The notes: generated from the sequence alone by a model not told the origin. A stretch of DNA of 64,000 nt from Henricia sp. BOLD:AAB3569 (GCA_037783545.1 JBBELK010001409.1:320001-384000), one strand, 5' to 3'. Positions 39,900-52,375 are shown, counted from the first letter of the stretch. Made by a program: numbers and translations.

Positions 39900-41230
39900 C
39901 AGAACAACAGCATAACATATCTAAAGAAGAATGTTGGTAAACTAGCCTGTAGAAATGCCAAAAAAAAAACCCAAAACACGAGCGTGCACAATTATTTTTA
40001 AAACCATCTTTCTGAGAGTATTTTTCCCAAGATCACATCACATTACTAGACTTGGACAAATCTTGTCTGCAGTTGATTAGTATAGATTGAGAATCAGTAT
40101 AGACCGTGTAAGCCTCGTTTCAGGTCACACTTCCGGGGACCAGTCAGGGAATGGCAATGTGGTTTTAACGTTGTGACAATCTTCTTTGAATTATCACTTT
40201 ACCATACCGCGTTTGTAAGTGCTCAAACACCAATAAATGAGAAAGGCACCTTAAAATCTATCGGTTCAATAAATAAAATGAGGAAAATGTTGTCCGAGTT
40301 TGTCACAAACAAATAAAAATGTTTGACCTTTTGTTTCCGGTTTGCACGTACCTTTACGAAAGGCAGGCTTAGTGCATCTCAGAAATATTAACGTGGCTAA
40401 ACAAATACCTGGTTTGAACAACAACTTGAATGTTCACTTCTGTTGAGAGTAGATAAAACCATCACCAAAAACCCCAAAAAATAAAGTACACATGGTCAGG
40501 ACGGATATCGCAAAGACCGTCTGAAGCCGAATCAACAACTTTTGAAAACGGCCATAATGCACCGTATTCGCGCCAACTACGCTGCGCCAAAATAGTCGCG
40601 CCACTTGCGGACTACCAGCGACGCGTTGTCATGGTTGTGTGGTTTTTTATATTACGTGTAGGGTTACCAGTTTATCTTAGAGACGGAAATAAAAGGTCAC
40701 ATTTAGATTCTATGAACTTTTTGCTCAATTAACTTCTCACAAGTAATAAATGGGATTTTAAGAATGTTTACAGTGTACCCCGAATCGGTAGGTGAAACTG
40801 CTAATTTTGACGTGGTTGCAAAACTTGCTTAACGTGGTTAAACTTGCTATACGAAGTGTCCAGAAGTCAACGAGTCTCGCGGAGTCCCATACGTTCTCGA
40901 GGTCAACTTACACAGTCTGTTTCGATTCCATCGTTTGGAGGAATCGATTCCCATTATTTTGGCAATTTCAGGAAGTACCCGACTTTATGTTAATGGTACA
41001 GATATTACTAAGTTTCTGCAATTTGGCAGTGGTTTTGTGTCATATTTGTGAGAATTGTTTTTAATTATTGGGGATAAATTTTGTTTTGAAAATGAAATCA
41101 AATCCAAATAGAATGGCGATTCGAAATAAAATCAAAAGAGACTCCAAAAATGTTAGAGTCGACCCAAGTCTACACGTTAAGTGGATCCCAAAAACAAAGC
41201 ACATTTTACAGAGATGATGAGTAAATTAAT
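39900..41230. other. Region downstream of the calcium sensor gene, nothing resolved
   Basis: AT-rich. The stretch just below 41238 should hold the 3' UTR of the calcium sensor, but no convincing minus-strand poly(A) signal could be fixed. Confidence 0.4.
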
Positions 41231-41237
41231 GATTATT

Positions 41238-41447
41238 CTACATCATACCGCTTCCGCTTCCACTAGGATCGCACTGTAACAGCCTAACGATTGACGGATC
41301 ACTCTTAGCGCCTTCGATGAATTCTGCCAGCGACAACATACCGTCAGCGTTCTTGTCCATCTGTCGAAAGATCTTGTCTGTGCGTTTCTCCGGCGTCGAT
41401 TCATCCTCCGGCATCTTCATAACTGTGCCAACCATCTTGTAAATGGC
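41238..41447 (-). CDS. Calcium sensor exon 3: EF4 and C-terminus
   Basis: Encodes [39 protein letters not shown] and [17 protein letters not shown], then a Gly/Ser/Met tail and TAG at 41240-41238. Acceptor CAG. Confidence 0.95.
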   Translation of the reverse strand, partial: AIYKMVGTVMKMPEDESTPEKRTDKIFRQMDKNADGMLSLAEFIEGAKSDPSIVRLLQCDPSGSGSGMM

Positions 41448-43251
41448 CTGGGAAACCATGACAAATATGAACAATTACCTCAGAAGTAAGAGTGACTAAG
41501 ATGTTAATTAAACAATTTCTAAAATGAAGCTATATGACAGGCCTGAGAACAATTTCAATGCGTCCTAATCGTCTGGCAAGCAATGTATTTTAAACGTTAG
41601 ATGCTTGATGCCTGATGCTTAATGCAGCCACAGTATTGTGGCATCATGGCACATTTTATTAGCTCTTAAGACTTTTTGGGTGGCCATCCAAAAGTTGTCA
41701 ACAATTTCATGGTTCTACAAAGAGTAGAAAGGGGGAGGGGGGTCAAAGGCCGCGTAGGACTTTACATGCGCTGTAAAATGTTGACATTTCATGGTAGTGA
41801 CAACAAATGTTGATAAATACCACTTCAGCAGAAGGGCAGGGTCTTGAAAAATACTACTCTCTGTAGAACCGTGAAACGGCCCTGAACAACCTGGGGTAGA
41901 TTTCATCAAGCTATTTAAGTAGAAAAATTTCCTTAATCCAAAATATATTTACTTTGTAAAAATGGGCTAGCAGTCAAAATCGTGTGCGATGTGTATTATT
42001 GCTAAGAACATAAGTTGACATCATTTTGACTGCTAACCCATTTTTACAAAGCAAACAAATTTTGATTTAAGCAAATTTTTCTGCTAAACAGTTTTATGAA
42101 ATTAGGTTTTATGAAAAAGCTGAGCTTACTTCCACGATCTCCAGCATTTCCTGTCTTGATATATAACCATTGCCGTCCAGGTCGTACATACTGAAGGCCC
42201 ATTTCAGTTTCTGGTCGAGCTGTCCTCTCGACGTCACGCTAAGTGCGATGATGAACTCGCGGAAATCAATCGTCTCGTCATTGTTGACGTCAAACGTGCG
42301 GAACACGTGCTCGGCAAACTTTGAGGCGTCTCCATAGGGGAAAAAGTTACCGTATATCTTCTTGAATTCATTGACGCTTAGGTGGCCACTGGGGCAATCT
42401 AGGAAAGATGAACATAACCAAATATCTGTTTATAGCTGTGTGATGCGAGGACGCCTCTTTCCATGAAATAGACCGATCCAGTAAGCTCCGCCCATTTAGC
42501 AATTGCATAGCAACACGGCACACTTGTGAGGCACGTGTGCAGTCGTGTAAACACTTTTAAGACTGGATCGCAGTCGCGGTCGCGCCCTGGTCAGCGCGTA
42601 CGGTATGGAACACGCACACAGAAACTACTGTACACGCTCCCGAAAGCAAACTATGACACGTATCTGGTTGTGTGCATGTGCGTACAACACGTTTGCTTCA
42701 AGCAAGAAATTAACAACTGAAGGTGGTTTTAAAAAAAATGTGTGCACACACATTTTTGTACCATTCACTTAACACAAAAACCATGCATGAATTTTCAAGG
42801 TTTTCCGAAGCATTGATGCATCTATGCAGCTAAAATTTCTGCAGGCTACCAACATTCTTTCTTATATATATATGTTATGCCCTTATTCCAAGAATCCATA
42901 AAACATTTTCTTGCAAACGATATAGACCGTATCGAACAGCTGCCATCTTGCAGGATAACTTGCAGGAAAACTAATTGTTTTACTTATTTCTCAAAGACTA
43001 AAGCACTTGAGACAAAACCATTTCAGGGGAAGTTTTCTACAGTCATCATGTTTATATTGTGTAAGTTAGGCGTAAATATGTGAACATTTCTGATTTGAGA
43101 TACCAATCATGTATACTGCCTTTAATACTATCTGTATCTTACCTTTGAGGAATCCCTTGTACCATTCTTGTAACTCATTATCAGTGAACTCCGTGTGTTG
43201 CCTCAAATCCTGTAGGATCTCTGGTTTCAGCTTGCTGTTCTGCTTTCCCAT
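41238..43251 (-). CDS. Hippocalcin/neurocalcin-like neuronal calcium sensor, 3 coding exons, 195 aa
   Basis: Exons 43143-43251, 42130-42398 and 41238-41447 join in frame to 588 nt. The protein opens with MGKQNSK, an N-myristoylation signal. Residue order: degenerate first EF-hand (DCPSGHL at 37-43); EF2 loop at 73-84; EF3 [12 protein letters not shown] at 109-120; EF4 [12 protein letters not shown] at 157-168; tail [14 protein letters not shown]. Length and sequence match the hippocalcin/neurocalcin delta/VILIP group (about 193 aa), which moves to membranes on Ca2+ binding. The EF2 loop reads [12 protein letters not shown], with Glu at position 6 where Gly is usual. HPCA and NCALD are not distinguishable here. 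The 5' UTR and promoter are not identified. Confidence 0.95.
41682..41885. mobile_element. MITE, TTGTCAACATTTTCA family, copy 3
   Basis: Begins GGCCATCCAAAAGTTGTCAA; the right end is degraded (CCGTGAAACGGCCC). In an intron of the calcium sensor gene. Confidence 0.78.
41910..42105. mobile_element. MITE, GGGGCCAATTTCATAAAGC family, intronic copy
   Basis: Hairpin of TTTGTAAAAATGGGCTAGCA GTCAAAAT with ATTTTGACTGCTAACCCATT TTTACAAA. Lies between calcium sensor exons 2 and 3. Confidence 0.82.
42130..42398 (-). CDS. Calcium sensor exon 2: EF1 (degenerate), EF2, EF3
   Basis: Encodes [40 protein letters not shown] and [18 protein letters not shown]. Acceptor TAG, donor GTAAGC, ending in phase 0. Confidence 0.95.
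42922..43090. repeat. Dispersed repeat, inverse copy at 50706-50830
   Basis: TTGTTTTACTTATTTCTCAA AGACT and GGGGAAGTTTTCTAC read in the opposite direction at 50755-50825. Begins ATAGACCGTATCGAACAGC, like the element at 53759. Confidence 0.75.
43143..43251 (-). CDS. Calcium sensor exon 1: myristoylation signal
   Basis: Encodes [20 protein letters not shown] and [11 protein letters not shown] from ATG 43251-43249. Donor GTAAGA, ending in phase 1. Confidence 0.94.
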
Positions 43252-43407
43252 TGTGACTGCGTTGGCGTCCAACAACTACACAACGTGCAAGATTTATGGC
43301 TGCTTTAGAACAGGTAGTCTACAATGAAAATCAAAATAATCAACTGGAAGTGAGGATACTGTCATTATACATGTACATGTAGCTCATCTCTAGGCCATTG
43401 GCCTCAT

Positions 43408-43608
43408 GCCCAGGGGCCAATTTCATAAAGCTGGGTTAATAGTCAAAATTATATGTCAACTTGTGTTCTTAGCAACAATAGCATATTTTCTTGTGAAGAA
43501 CATAAGTTGACATACAATTCCGACTATTAACCAATTTTTATAAAGCACACAAGTTTTTTATTAAGCAATTTCTTTTGCTAAACAGCTTTATGAAATTTGC
43601 CCCTGCTG
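43408..43608. mobile_element. MITE, GGGGCCAATTTCATAAAGC family, full copy
   Basis: AGGGGCCAATTTCATAAAGC at the left, GCTTTATGAAATTTGCCCCT at the right, hairpin interior with ACATAAGTTGACAT. Just upstream of the calcium sensor start exon. Confidence 0.87.
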
Positions 43609-44119
43609 AGTTGGCCTCAGGGAAGCACTTCAGGCAGAGTGGCGCACCCTGCCCCAGTGGCTCTTACAGAGGCTGGTGCAGTCTAGCCTTATCACATGAG
43701 GTGTTCATGGTCAGAAGGACCAGTAGAAAATGTGCTGAAAATTTGGTGGCCCACTGGTGCTTTTCAAAATGGCACTGAGATACTGCAACACTTTCTGGTT
43801 TAAGGTCATTGAGTGCAGGATGGATGGGATTGCTTTTTGATCCAACACTGGGGTAGTCTGGAGAGATTGAAGAAAGAAATGTAGTTGTCTGAAAATGTAT
43901 AAATCGATCAGGAATTGTTTGTGGTAACCAGGTATTTTTTGCATTGAGTAAGAAATGTTAAGGATTAGGCATCGGAGAATATTTCCATGAGTCAGTAAAT
44001 GTTCTCACTGTTCCATCGGACCAGCGTCTTTGACAGATCTAGTGGTCCTTCTGATTTTTTTTACTGGTCTCCGAACACAGGACCAGTGTTAATTTCAACC
44101 CCTGCGATAGAATTTGTGA

Positions 44120-45830
44120 TCTTTTGGTCACAATATAATTTTTCTTTTTTTGGAACCATAAATTTGTTTCTTTTTTTAACCGTATTTATCAGCCAGAGTT
44201 TAAAGTCTGTGGACAGAAACAGCTGCCTTTGCAACGTGGGTTCGCTTTGCAGGGGATAAATATCCCCATTAACCACTGCTTGGCTGCAACGGTCCGCTTC
44301 CATTAACTGGCCCCCCTGCCATTACCAAGCACGCAAGCCTCCCTCATGGGATAAACATTATCATCTCCAAGTATTCCCATGGCGGAGATCTTTGAGCGAA
44401 AAATCTAAACAGCGGAAATTCAGTGGTGTTATTAAATTGTAGCAGCCATCAACATGCATTATGAAAAAATAAACGTTTTAAAAACGTTCAGATTGGTAAG
44501 AAAAACAAATCAATTTTGACTCAATTATTTTGTGCATAGTGATTTGTCTTTTTTACACAAGGGATTTGCTCTTGGGAAAATTCAAAGAAAAAAAACCTTT
44601 GTACTTATGGTGTGTTGAATAAGTTAGCGAAGCTTTCCGTTATAAAATTGATGTTTGTTTCTTCGGAGTGCTCTTGGATAAATGTTGCCCCTTCGAGACA
44701 CAACGAGTTATTTTTATGCAACACCTGCTTCTGAGAAACGAAAACATCAATTTGATGACATTGTCGGCAGGTCTCCCCTATTTGTGGCTATAGTACATGT
44801 AGTTAGAAAAAAGTGCTTTATTTGATTTCAAACTAAAGTAAAACTTGCATTGTCTTCTTAGTACCGGTATGATAATCTTTCATATATTGCAAAGAATGGG
44901 GGAATTTTTGTAATGTATGCAAATTCCATGTATACTTCAATAACAAAAACTCTTAATGACCACAAAGCTCATCCGGGGCTTGTCCTACATGTACCTAGCA
45001 ACAACTAATGTTGCAAAATGGATTCCAACCATAGAAATCGAATTTAAAGTAACAGGTGAATGAAATACTGTAGCTCATCACTAGGCAATGTCACAAGAAA
45101 CATCCATGAATTTGGGGCGTGTTTGTTTCGGACAGATCTGCGCAGATCTAAGATGAACTCGTTCACGTCGCGCAGATCCTGATCGAGATCTGTGATCCTT
45201 CTCGAGAGATGGTTCAATATTTTTGTGTGAGTAAACCATGTCGTTTCAATTTTCAGAGGCAACACACGATACAAAAAATTTAGGTTGCTTGTTTATAATA
45301 TAGTTACGATGAATGTCGTGCGTTAAATTTGGAACAGAAATTTGACAAATTTGGTAAATAAATTGCAATGTACACCACTTACATGTAATCACCTACTTTT
45401 TTATTCAAATAAAGCAATTAAAGCTATACGATACGTGATAAAACAAATTCTCAATCACCAATTTAGAAAGTCACAACAACTGTACAAATTCCAGTAAAGA
45501 GTTCAAAAGAGACACGTTTCCTGTCGGGTAGAAGCGTGGGAGAGCCAATATCTGCAGGACATGCTGTGTTAGAGCACCGAGGGTAATTTGGTATGACGTC
45601 AGAAGGGTTCATTCTGGAATCAAGCCAGGTAGAAACGATACCGTTACAGTCTCCTACTTCAAGTAACGCCTACACACAATGGGTTTAATTCTTAATTATA
45701 TCTACAAACTGTAGTGCTAACCTGTTGAGTTGGGAAGGAAGCATCAGTGGTTTTCCCATGACCTTTTGCTTGGTTTATTAATAGAAGTCATGTGATTGAC
45801 GTCATCAAGTTAACAGTCAAGGGTGTCCAA
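44120..45830. other. Non-coding stretch, no gene supported
   Basis: A minus-strand frame at 45044-45274 contains RRITDLDQDLRDVNEFILDL, but it overlaps repeated AGATCT/CGCAGATC words and has no splice context. Otherwise AT-rich and unremarkable. Confidence 0.4.
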
Positions 45831-46225
45831 TGTACACATGTAAGGCCGGTTTACACTCAACCCTGCTTTGCCAAATTAAACCTGCATTCTCAACAACAGT
45901 GAGTTGAAGCCGGGTGGGCGCAAAAAGTGGATTACAAAAAGGTACATCAGACCCGGATCTGATTCGCCCTTTTTAAATCACTTTTTGGGTAGGGTTGAAC
46001 CCGTTTTTGCCAGCTTGAATTCCACTTTTGCCAAAGTCGCTTGAACATGTAGTGTAGTGTTCTTGGGACGGAGTTTGTGCAGTGCATGCCATGTAGTACA
46101 TTTACTGGTACGTACACATACATAACTGACGAATCCAGTGCCAGTTTCACAACACAAGACAGCCCATGCATGCACCATTTGCGCAAAATTACATAATGTA
46201 CTGTGACTGCCTAAGTGAATACATT

Positions 46226-46365
46226 GTACGTCACTTCTTTGTTTGTTGCCTAGGCAATGGCTCTACAATACAGTACAAATCACTAAACTGTGTCCCTATG
46301 CTTTTGCAATAGTGCTTTATCTGGCAGCCATGTTTGGAGCCAGTTACCATGGCAACATACGACAT
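46226..46365. mobile_element. ~140-bp MITE, copy 1
   Basis: GTTGCCTAGGCAATGGCTCT near the left and GGAGCCAGTTACCATGGCAA at the right. The inverse copy is at 48880-49005. Confidence 0.75.
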
Positions 46366-47768
46366 ACTTGAAAAGGCAGAATGGAAACAAATCAAGATGT
46401 AGTTTGAATGAGCGATATTTTCAGATTTGCAGTCGCAATAAAAAATACTGGGTCTGTATTCACATTTGGTGTAAGTTACGCAACTTGTATACATGTACCA
46501 GTAGAAAAGGTTCAAGCACCAACCCCTATCTACATGTGCTTTGTAATTCAATTTTTTTCATTCTCTCACTCCCAGATGAAGATTAATTGATTTATGGGGG
46601 TTAACGCGGGTCAGACAAGTACCATAAATATTCTGCTGGAGGGCTGTGTGTGGAATCCACGTATTTGTTGATGTCTAGGGGCTAGATGATGAACAAATTG
46701 GGACAGATTGCAGGGCATACAGGCATAAATCTTGTTCGTTATTGCTACGGTGGAATTTCAATTTTTATTCGTTTACTCTGCATGTAATGTGTACCGGTAG
46801 ATATGAAAAATTGAGTTTGCGCCATTACCGTGGAATGAAAATAAAGCAAAAAATGCTAACGAGTTAATGAAAGTGTGTATATTTACACTGAAAACAATAT
46901 TTGTAAGAAATAATTAAGTAGGTGTAGTTGACTATGGCTCCAGACTTTGTGCAATTTACATGAAACTGGTTGAAAAATGTGTGTGTTTTTTAAGAATATC
47001 TTTAAATTTTTACAAGAAATTTGGGATTTTCTATCAAATGTACACTTACCGATGCTGGATACATGCAAATCATTTTAAGGAAAACCTAGGAAATGGTTCT
47101 TCCCAATTCTTACCGATGTGAAAAATAGAATTAAGTAACGACAATCTCAGGGTTAATGGAAGAGGCCCCATTTTTCAGAGGTCCTTTTAATAACCCTAAC
47201 ACTCCTCAATCCACCAAAATTAATATGATTTGACATACCCTACGGAGTAAGGGTTAATCAGTACCATGATATTACTTATTACACATGTATATAGGCCCAC
47301 ATCATAAGGCAATTGCAAGGCAAAGATCGCCTAGTACTGTCAGCTGTACAAGATACTATACATGTATGTATGTACAACACAAGTTTACATGAGAATCTTG
47401 GCACACCGTTCAACATTTTAAAATCCACACACGCACTGTCCATTACTGTACTTGCACGCCCCAGAAAATGGTCACGTTTTTAATAAATGGCAAATCCATC
47501 AACGCAATGTAATGATTGATTCGCCGCCTTGTGAAAGCAGTCAAGAAAAGAACTAAAAGACCGATCAAAATCTACCGGCTGAATGCGTGTCAAAACACGA
47601 ACGTGATTACAGAGAACTAATGCAAGCTTTATGCCCAAAGAGTGTAATACATGTATACATGTACATGTATATACCAATACATGTACGCACAATATGTAAC
47701 GGTAACAGTCGAGACTTACTAGAAAAAAAGTTTGGGATCAGAAAGGTCTTTACATGTATGACATTGTT

Positions 47769-48122
47769 CTCTAGAGAAATCGCTTTGTTCGACAAAGATT
47801 AATCATAGTTAGTTAATGAAGCGTGCGTTCACATACAGTATCACTTAACGAAGATCGAACAAAATCGAATGAAGAGCGGTACCGTTCACATTAAGCGACC
47901 GCTAATGAATGAAGCTGCGGAAGGCCACTATGCCTGGTCGTACATGCGCATCGCGCATCAAGCGCCAAGCTTCAAGCGTATAGACGTGCTGTGTGGCTTT
48001 TCAGTGGCTTTCTTCATTGAATGAAGCTATTTTGCTTCGTCGAACAAAGATATTTTAATCTTCGTAGAATAAAAAATCTCTTCGTTGAATCATTGTCGAA
48101 CGAAGCAATTTTTCTCTAGAGA
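47769..48122. mobile_element. ~354-bp MITE with CTCTAGAGAAAT ends
   Basis: Left CTCTAGAGAAATCGCTTTGT TCGACAA; right TTGTCGAACGAAGCAATTTT TCTCTAGAG. Interior has further CTTCGTTGAA/TTCGAACAAAG words. Confidence 0.87.
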
Positions 48123-48703
48123 GAATGGGGTGTACAGTACCGGTATGTCAGTGGGCGTTCACAAAGGTTTACAATATTCAACAAAATACGAATTGACAAA
48201 TGATTGAGAGAAAAATGACATGGGCCTAATGAGACCTCTTTTGAGGAATTTCAAATTATTATTAACAAACTACATTGTGTAAAAAAGCCGTCTCTTTGTC
48301 CAGATGATTTTTTTATATTTATATTTTTGTTATAATTTCCATTTGGCCTCTTGCACAGCCCTAGATCTTCAAACACACACATGTACCATACCAGTAGCTT
48401 TTTAATTTGTTTGAGTAACCTTGAATTTAGAGGATGTCTAGATCCCAGGCTTTCAGGTCATTACTGTGCTCCATCTAGAGATGAGATACATACATGTATG
48501 CAAACGTAATATCAGGGTCAAACTTCATGGCAATATTTAGCAGAAAATACATGCACTGAGCCCCAGAAATCTATTAAATTGTAGCAATAAAAGCGTGCTG
48601 TATGAAATGTACATTGTGATTAAGGTCTGTTCATATTCAAAATAGAATATAGTGGTACTGCCATAATGCAAACAGTGGATCTCTGGAGTTTCTTTATCAT
48701 TTA

Positions 48704-48858
48704 TAGACCCTATGCAGGGGCGGCCATGACAGGGGGCAGTCGCATTGTCATCCTACTCGTGCGTCATGCACGAGTAGGCACTTAGTGGATCTATTGTCAC
48801 ATTATTTAAATGAAAATCTGCACCCTGTCATGGCTGCTGGTGCAAAGAGTCTATAGTA
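48704..48858. mobile_element. AGCCATGACAG MITE, copy 3
   Basis: TATAGACCCTATGCAGGGGC at the left and TGCTGGTGCAAAGAGTCTATA at the right, with opposite interior orientation to copy 1. Confidence 0.82.
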
Positions 48859-48879
48859 TACATGTACATGTAGACAGCC

Positions 48880-49005
48880 AAAGTGTGACGTAGTTGCCAT
48901 GGTAATTGGCTCTAAACATCATGGCCGTCGGAAAAAGTACCATTGCAAAAGCACAGGGACACGGTTAAGTGATTTTTAGTATAGAGCCATTGCCTAGGCA
49001 ACTAA
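48880..49005. mobile_element. ~140-bp MITE, copy 2 (opposite orientation)
   Basis: GTTGCCATGGTAATTGGCTC through ATAGAGCCATTGCCTAGGCA, inverse of 46226-46365. Confidence 0.75.
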
Positions 49006-49121
49006 CAAAAGATGACGTATTCACTTTGACAGTCTACATGTATAAGTTTATACATGTATCGTCCTTTGTGTCAATTTTAATGTCTACATGTAAGTGCTTA
49101 AAAAGCAACGAACACAACATC

Positions 49122-49262
49122 TAGTATGGTGCCTAATCACCATTGAAATGAAACAACCAAATTTGGATTGAGAGAAAAATAATAAGGGCCTTATCGGGAT
49201 TCGAACCCGAGACCTCTGACTCACCGGGCAGATGCTCTACCAGCTGAGCTATAGGGCACAGT
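49122..49262 (-). mobile_element. tRNA-derived SINE, minus strand
   Basis: Minus strand: TGTGCCCTATAGCTCAGCTG head, TCGGGTTCGAATCCCGA T-arm with a perfect 5-bp stem, then GGCCCTTATTATTTTTCTCT and a tail ending GGTGATTAGGCACCATAC. Confidence 0.85.
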
Positions 49263-49339
49263 TGGTATACACTCCCTCAGGTGTTCTCTGAGGGAGTATT
49301 GGGTCCATAAGGAACACCTAATGGATTATACGGTACCAA

Positions 49340-49456
49340 CTGTGCCCTATAGCTCAGCTGGTAGAGCATCTGCCCAGTGAGTCAGAGGTCTCGGGTTCGA
49401 ATCCCGATAAGGCCCTTACAATTTTTCTCTCATCCCCAGTTTGGTTGTTTAAAAAC
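49340..49456 (+). mobile_element. tRNA-derived SINE, plus strand, inverted partner
   Basis: Same head and T-arm as 49122-49262 but on the plus strand, with the tail cut after CCAGTTTGGTTGTTT. The two are separated by ~77 bp with CCTGAGGGAGT-type repeats. Confidence 0.85.
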
Positions 49457-49544
49457 CAATAATGTTTAAAAACTACACGCATCATAAACTGCGCCCGGAT
49501 TCGAACCTTAGACCTGCATAATTAAAGGTCTCCAGGGATACCGG

Positions 49545-49695
49545 TATGTTGCTTGACGACTTGGCCTAGTCTTGGTGCAAGACGATACTGCGTGATATTT
49601 GTCACTGACCGCCGCGCGATAACTAACACTCACCGACAATCGCCAAGAGAGGGCGCCATACACACCAGTCTCCAGTATCGTCTTGGGACATTTGT
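49545..49695. mobile_element. MITE with AAGACGATACTG ends, inverse of part of the 1015-bp repeat
   Basis: GGTGCAAGACGATACTGCGT and CCAGTATCGTCTTGGGAC form the ends. The interior (GCCAAGAGAGGGCGCCATAC) is the inverse of 51470-51490 and 52684-52704. Confidence 0.8.
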
Positions 49696-50845
49696 CGAAC
49701 GTTGGTATGTGACACTGTGTGACCTCTAACCTAAGCTTATACATATGCATTATAGAGGTCAACAGAGTTCCACATAATGAGCATGCCAGCCTGGCAACTT
49801 TCTGTGCCTGCACAGCTAGGGTTATTTCCTTCCTACTAAATCATGGTCCCATATATCCTCCACAAAAAAAGCCACTTGTATATATACGTTATACCCGAAT
49901 CAAGTGTGTTACAAATTGGGGAGAATCATAAACGTAAAATTTAAAAGAACGGCTCAGATTGTTCGCTGCCGAGCTATAGACTTACCCGGCGCGGCCCGCG
50001 CCCCGCGGTGGAATTCCCGATCCACACACGCCCCCAAAAAGCAACTGTTGTAACCTCAAAATGGCCACAAATACATCTGAGGTACAAGAGTAGCCTATCG
50101 AGGTTTTAGCTGGGTACAATGACTGACTTACATTCTTAAAGAAAGTGCAATTTTCCGACCGATTTCGAGACCGGCTGTGCGTGCCGCACGGCATTTCACA
50201 CATTTTGCGTGTGCCGGACCGGGAATAATAAAAATGCGATGCCTGCTAAATATACTGAAATAAAAGAAGTTCGATCGTGTCCAGGTTCGTGTTTGCGAGA
50301 AAGATTTGTGAAATTGTCTACTGTTCATGGGGATACTATTTGTTTAAAATTGTATTCTAATAAACGTGTGCAACGGGTGCTGTTTGTCGCCCACAAATTA
50401 AAGCCTGCCCTTTGCCAGCGTCATAATTTTTAGTGGTAAATTCACTGTATATTTCACACGGTGATGGACGAACTGTACCAAGCATAACACAGCAACCGCT
50501 TGGTCAATTTTTGCAACCAAAGTATTTCTAAAATCTGTTGTAACTTGTGTGTAGCTAGAGCCTCATTTTTCTTCATCATTGTACTTTTGATTTTCCCGAA
50601 GTTGCTGCGAGACGTCGATCATTTGCGGAAACAAATAGGCATGACCTTTTGTTTAAAAAAGAAAATCAAAACATTTTTGTAGACACTAATTCTCGAAAAT
50701 CAGAAATGTTCACAGATTTACGCCTAACTTACACAATATAAACACGATGACCGTAGAAAACTTCCCCTGAAATGGTTTTGTCTGAAGTGCTATAGTCTTT
50801 GAGAAATTAGTAAAACAATTAGTTTTCGTCTCATGAGACGAAAAT

Positions 50846-51040
50846 TCAATTCGCCCCAAAACCATTTCGCCCAAGTGCCATTTCGCCGCCAAACCACTTT
50901 GCCTGAGTGACATTTCGCCCCAAATCACTTCGTCCAAACACTACATCGCCCATATGCTACTTCGCCCCAAAACCACTTTGTGCACAGGCCGAGGTTCAGG
51001 GCGAAATGGTTCAGGGCGAAGTGGTTTTGGGGCGAAATGA
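50846..51040. repeat. Inverted minisatellite, CATTTCGCCCCAAAACCACT motif
   Basis: Left: repeated (C)ATTTCGCCC / CACTTCGCCC blocks. Right: the inverse (GGGCGAAATGG, GGGCGAAGTGGTTTTGGGGC). Confidence 0.88.
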
Positions 51041-51161
51041 CTGCAAACCCTTTTTTGACTGTTTTCTCAAAAGTTAGACCATGGAGGAAGGAAAGACTTT
51101 CCTTCCCCCATGGTTAGACCATGGTTAGACGAAGTTCGGAGCTGGTTTTTGCTCAGGTTAG

Positions 51162-52176
51162 TTGGGAGAAAAACTGGCCCCATTGCCACATTTTCATATT
51201 TTTTCTTTTAAAAACAAATAAAGCACGGACTTGTCCGACGCGATAACGTGTGCTTTTCCTGTTTGATAACTAAGACGTACGTACAGGTACCAGACTTCAC
51301 AGCGCTCGGCTTGAAATATGTTAATAAGCCCTACGTCATAGGTATGCATGGCATAATGACAATGCTTGGAATGCGCTCGGAATTTCCCGAGCGGATTCAG
51401 GAAATGTCCCAAGACGATACTGCAGAGCACGGACGTAGACTGGTTCCCTGTCCTCATAGTACAGTGTATGGCGCCCTCTCTTGGCGAATGTCGGTGAATG
51501 TTGGTTAGCGCGCGGCGGTCAGTGACAAATATCACGCAGTATCGTCTTGCACCAAGACTAGACTTGGCCATGACAATTTACAATTTTTCCTTTTACAGTG
51601 GAAATGTCGATAAATGTTTATAAATCCACTCACGATCTCGGTGTGTAATACTCATTCAAAACCAATCAGGATTTCTATGAAGAGCCATAAATGAGCTAGG
51701 AACGTATTATTTATGCAAGACCCTATAAAAATTAAAATACTGCGCTGGACTGAAATGCACATAAAATGCATACTGCAAGTGGTTGCATTACAATGTGATT
51801 TAAACATTAATGAAGTATTTTCAATTCGTAGCGGTGCATGCATTTTTAATACACTTCACTGGCTATGCACAGTACATGTATGGTAGTTTTAATGACACTG
51901 CAGCCACGTACACTGCATAGTAGTGTACACGGCTGAAACAGTGAGGCACAATTTTAATTATTTTTACTGGCAAGACAATATTTGTGTAACCTTGAAAGAT
52001 TTCTACCTGTAGCCCTACATTGATTAGCCTGAGTGTCACGATGTGTGTGCTGTGCGTATTTGTTTATGTGTACAATGCGCTTGATCGCCATATTTTCCAA
52101 GAAAAAATTAAAAATTAAAGCACTATTTTGTTTATTCCCTCAACCAGGGAAAAATAAAAATCTGCATACCGAACAA
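51162..52176 (+). repeat. 1015-bp direct repeat, copy 1 (derived)
   Basis: Identical as far as I can check by eye to 52376-53390, with an offset of 1214 bp throughout. Begins TTGGGAGAAAAACTGGCCCC and ends CTGCATACCGAACAA. It contains an AAGACGATACTG MITE (about 51410-51562). It ends inside the candidate exon that continues only after copy 2. Confidence 0.93.
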
Positions 52177-52375
52177 AAATTATGTTTTTTCTTCGAAAAC
52201 ACAGGACCCATGGCAGTCTCGTCCGCGTAGCGCTAGCTAGCCAGCGAGTGCCGGCGTAAGGTTTTCGCAGTCTGTGAAATCATAATAAAGACACGTTTCT
52301 GCAGCGTACGGGTTCAGCCAAATAACGGCTTCGGTTGCCGGGCTGACAAACCAAAGCCGAAGTTCGTTGAATCCA

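Noticed and set aside
45044-45274. Minus-strand frame with RRITDLDQDLRDVNEFILDL
   Set aside because: Coding-like at first sight, but it is built on repeated AGATCT words and has no acceptor, donor or partner exon.
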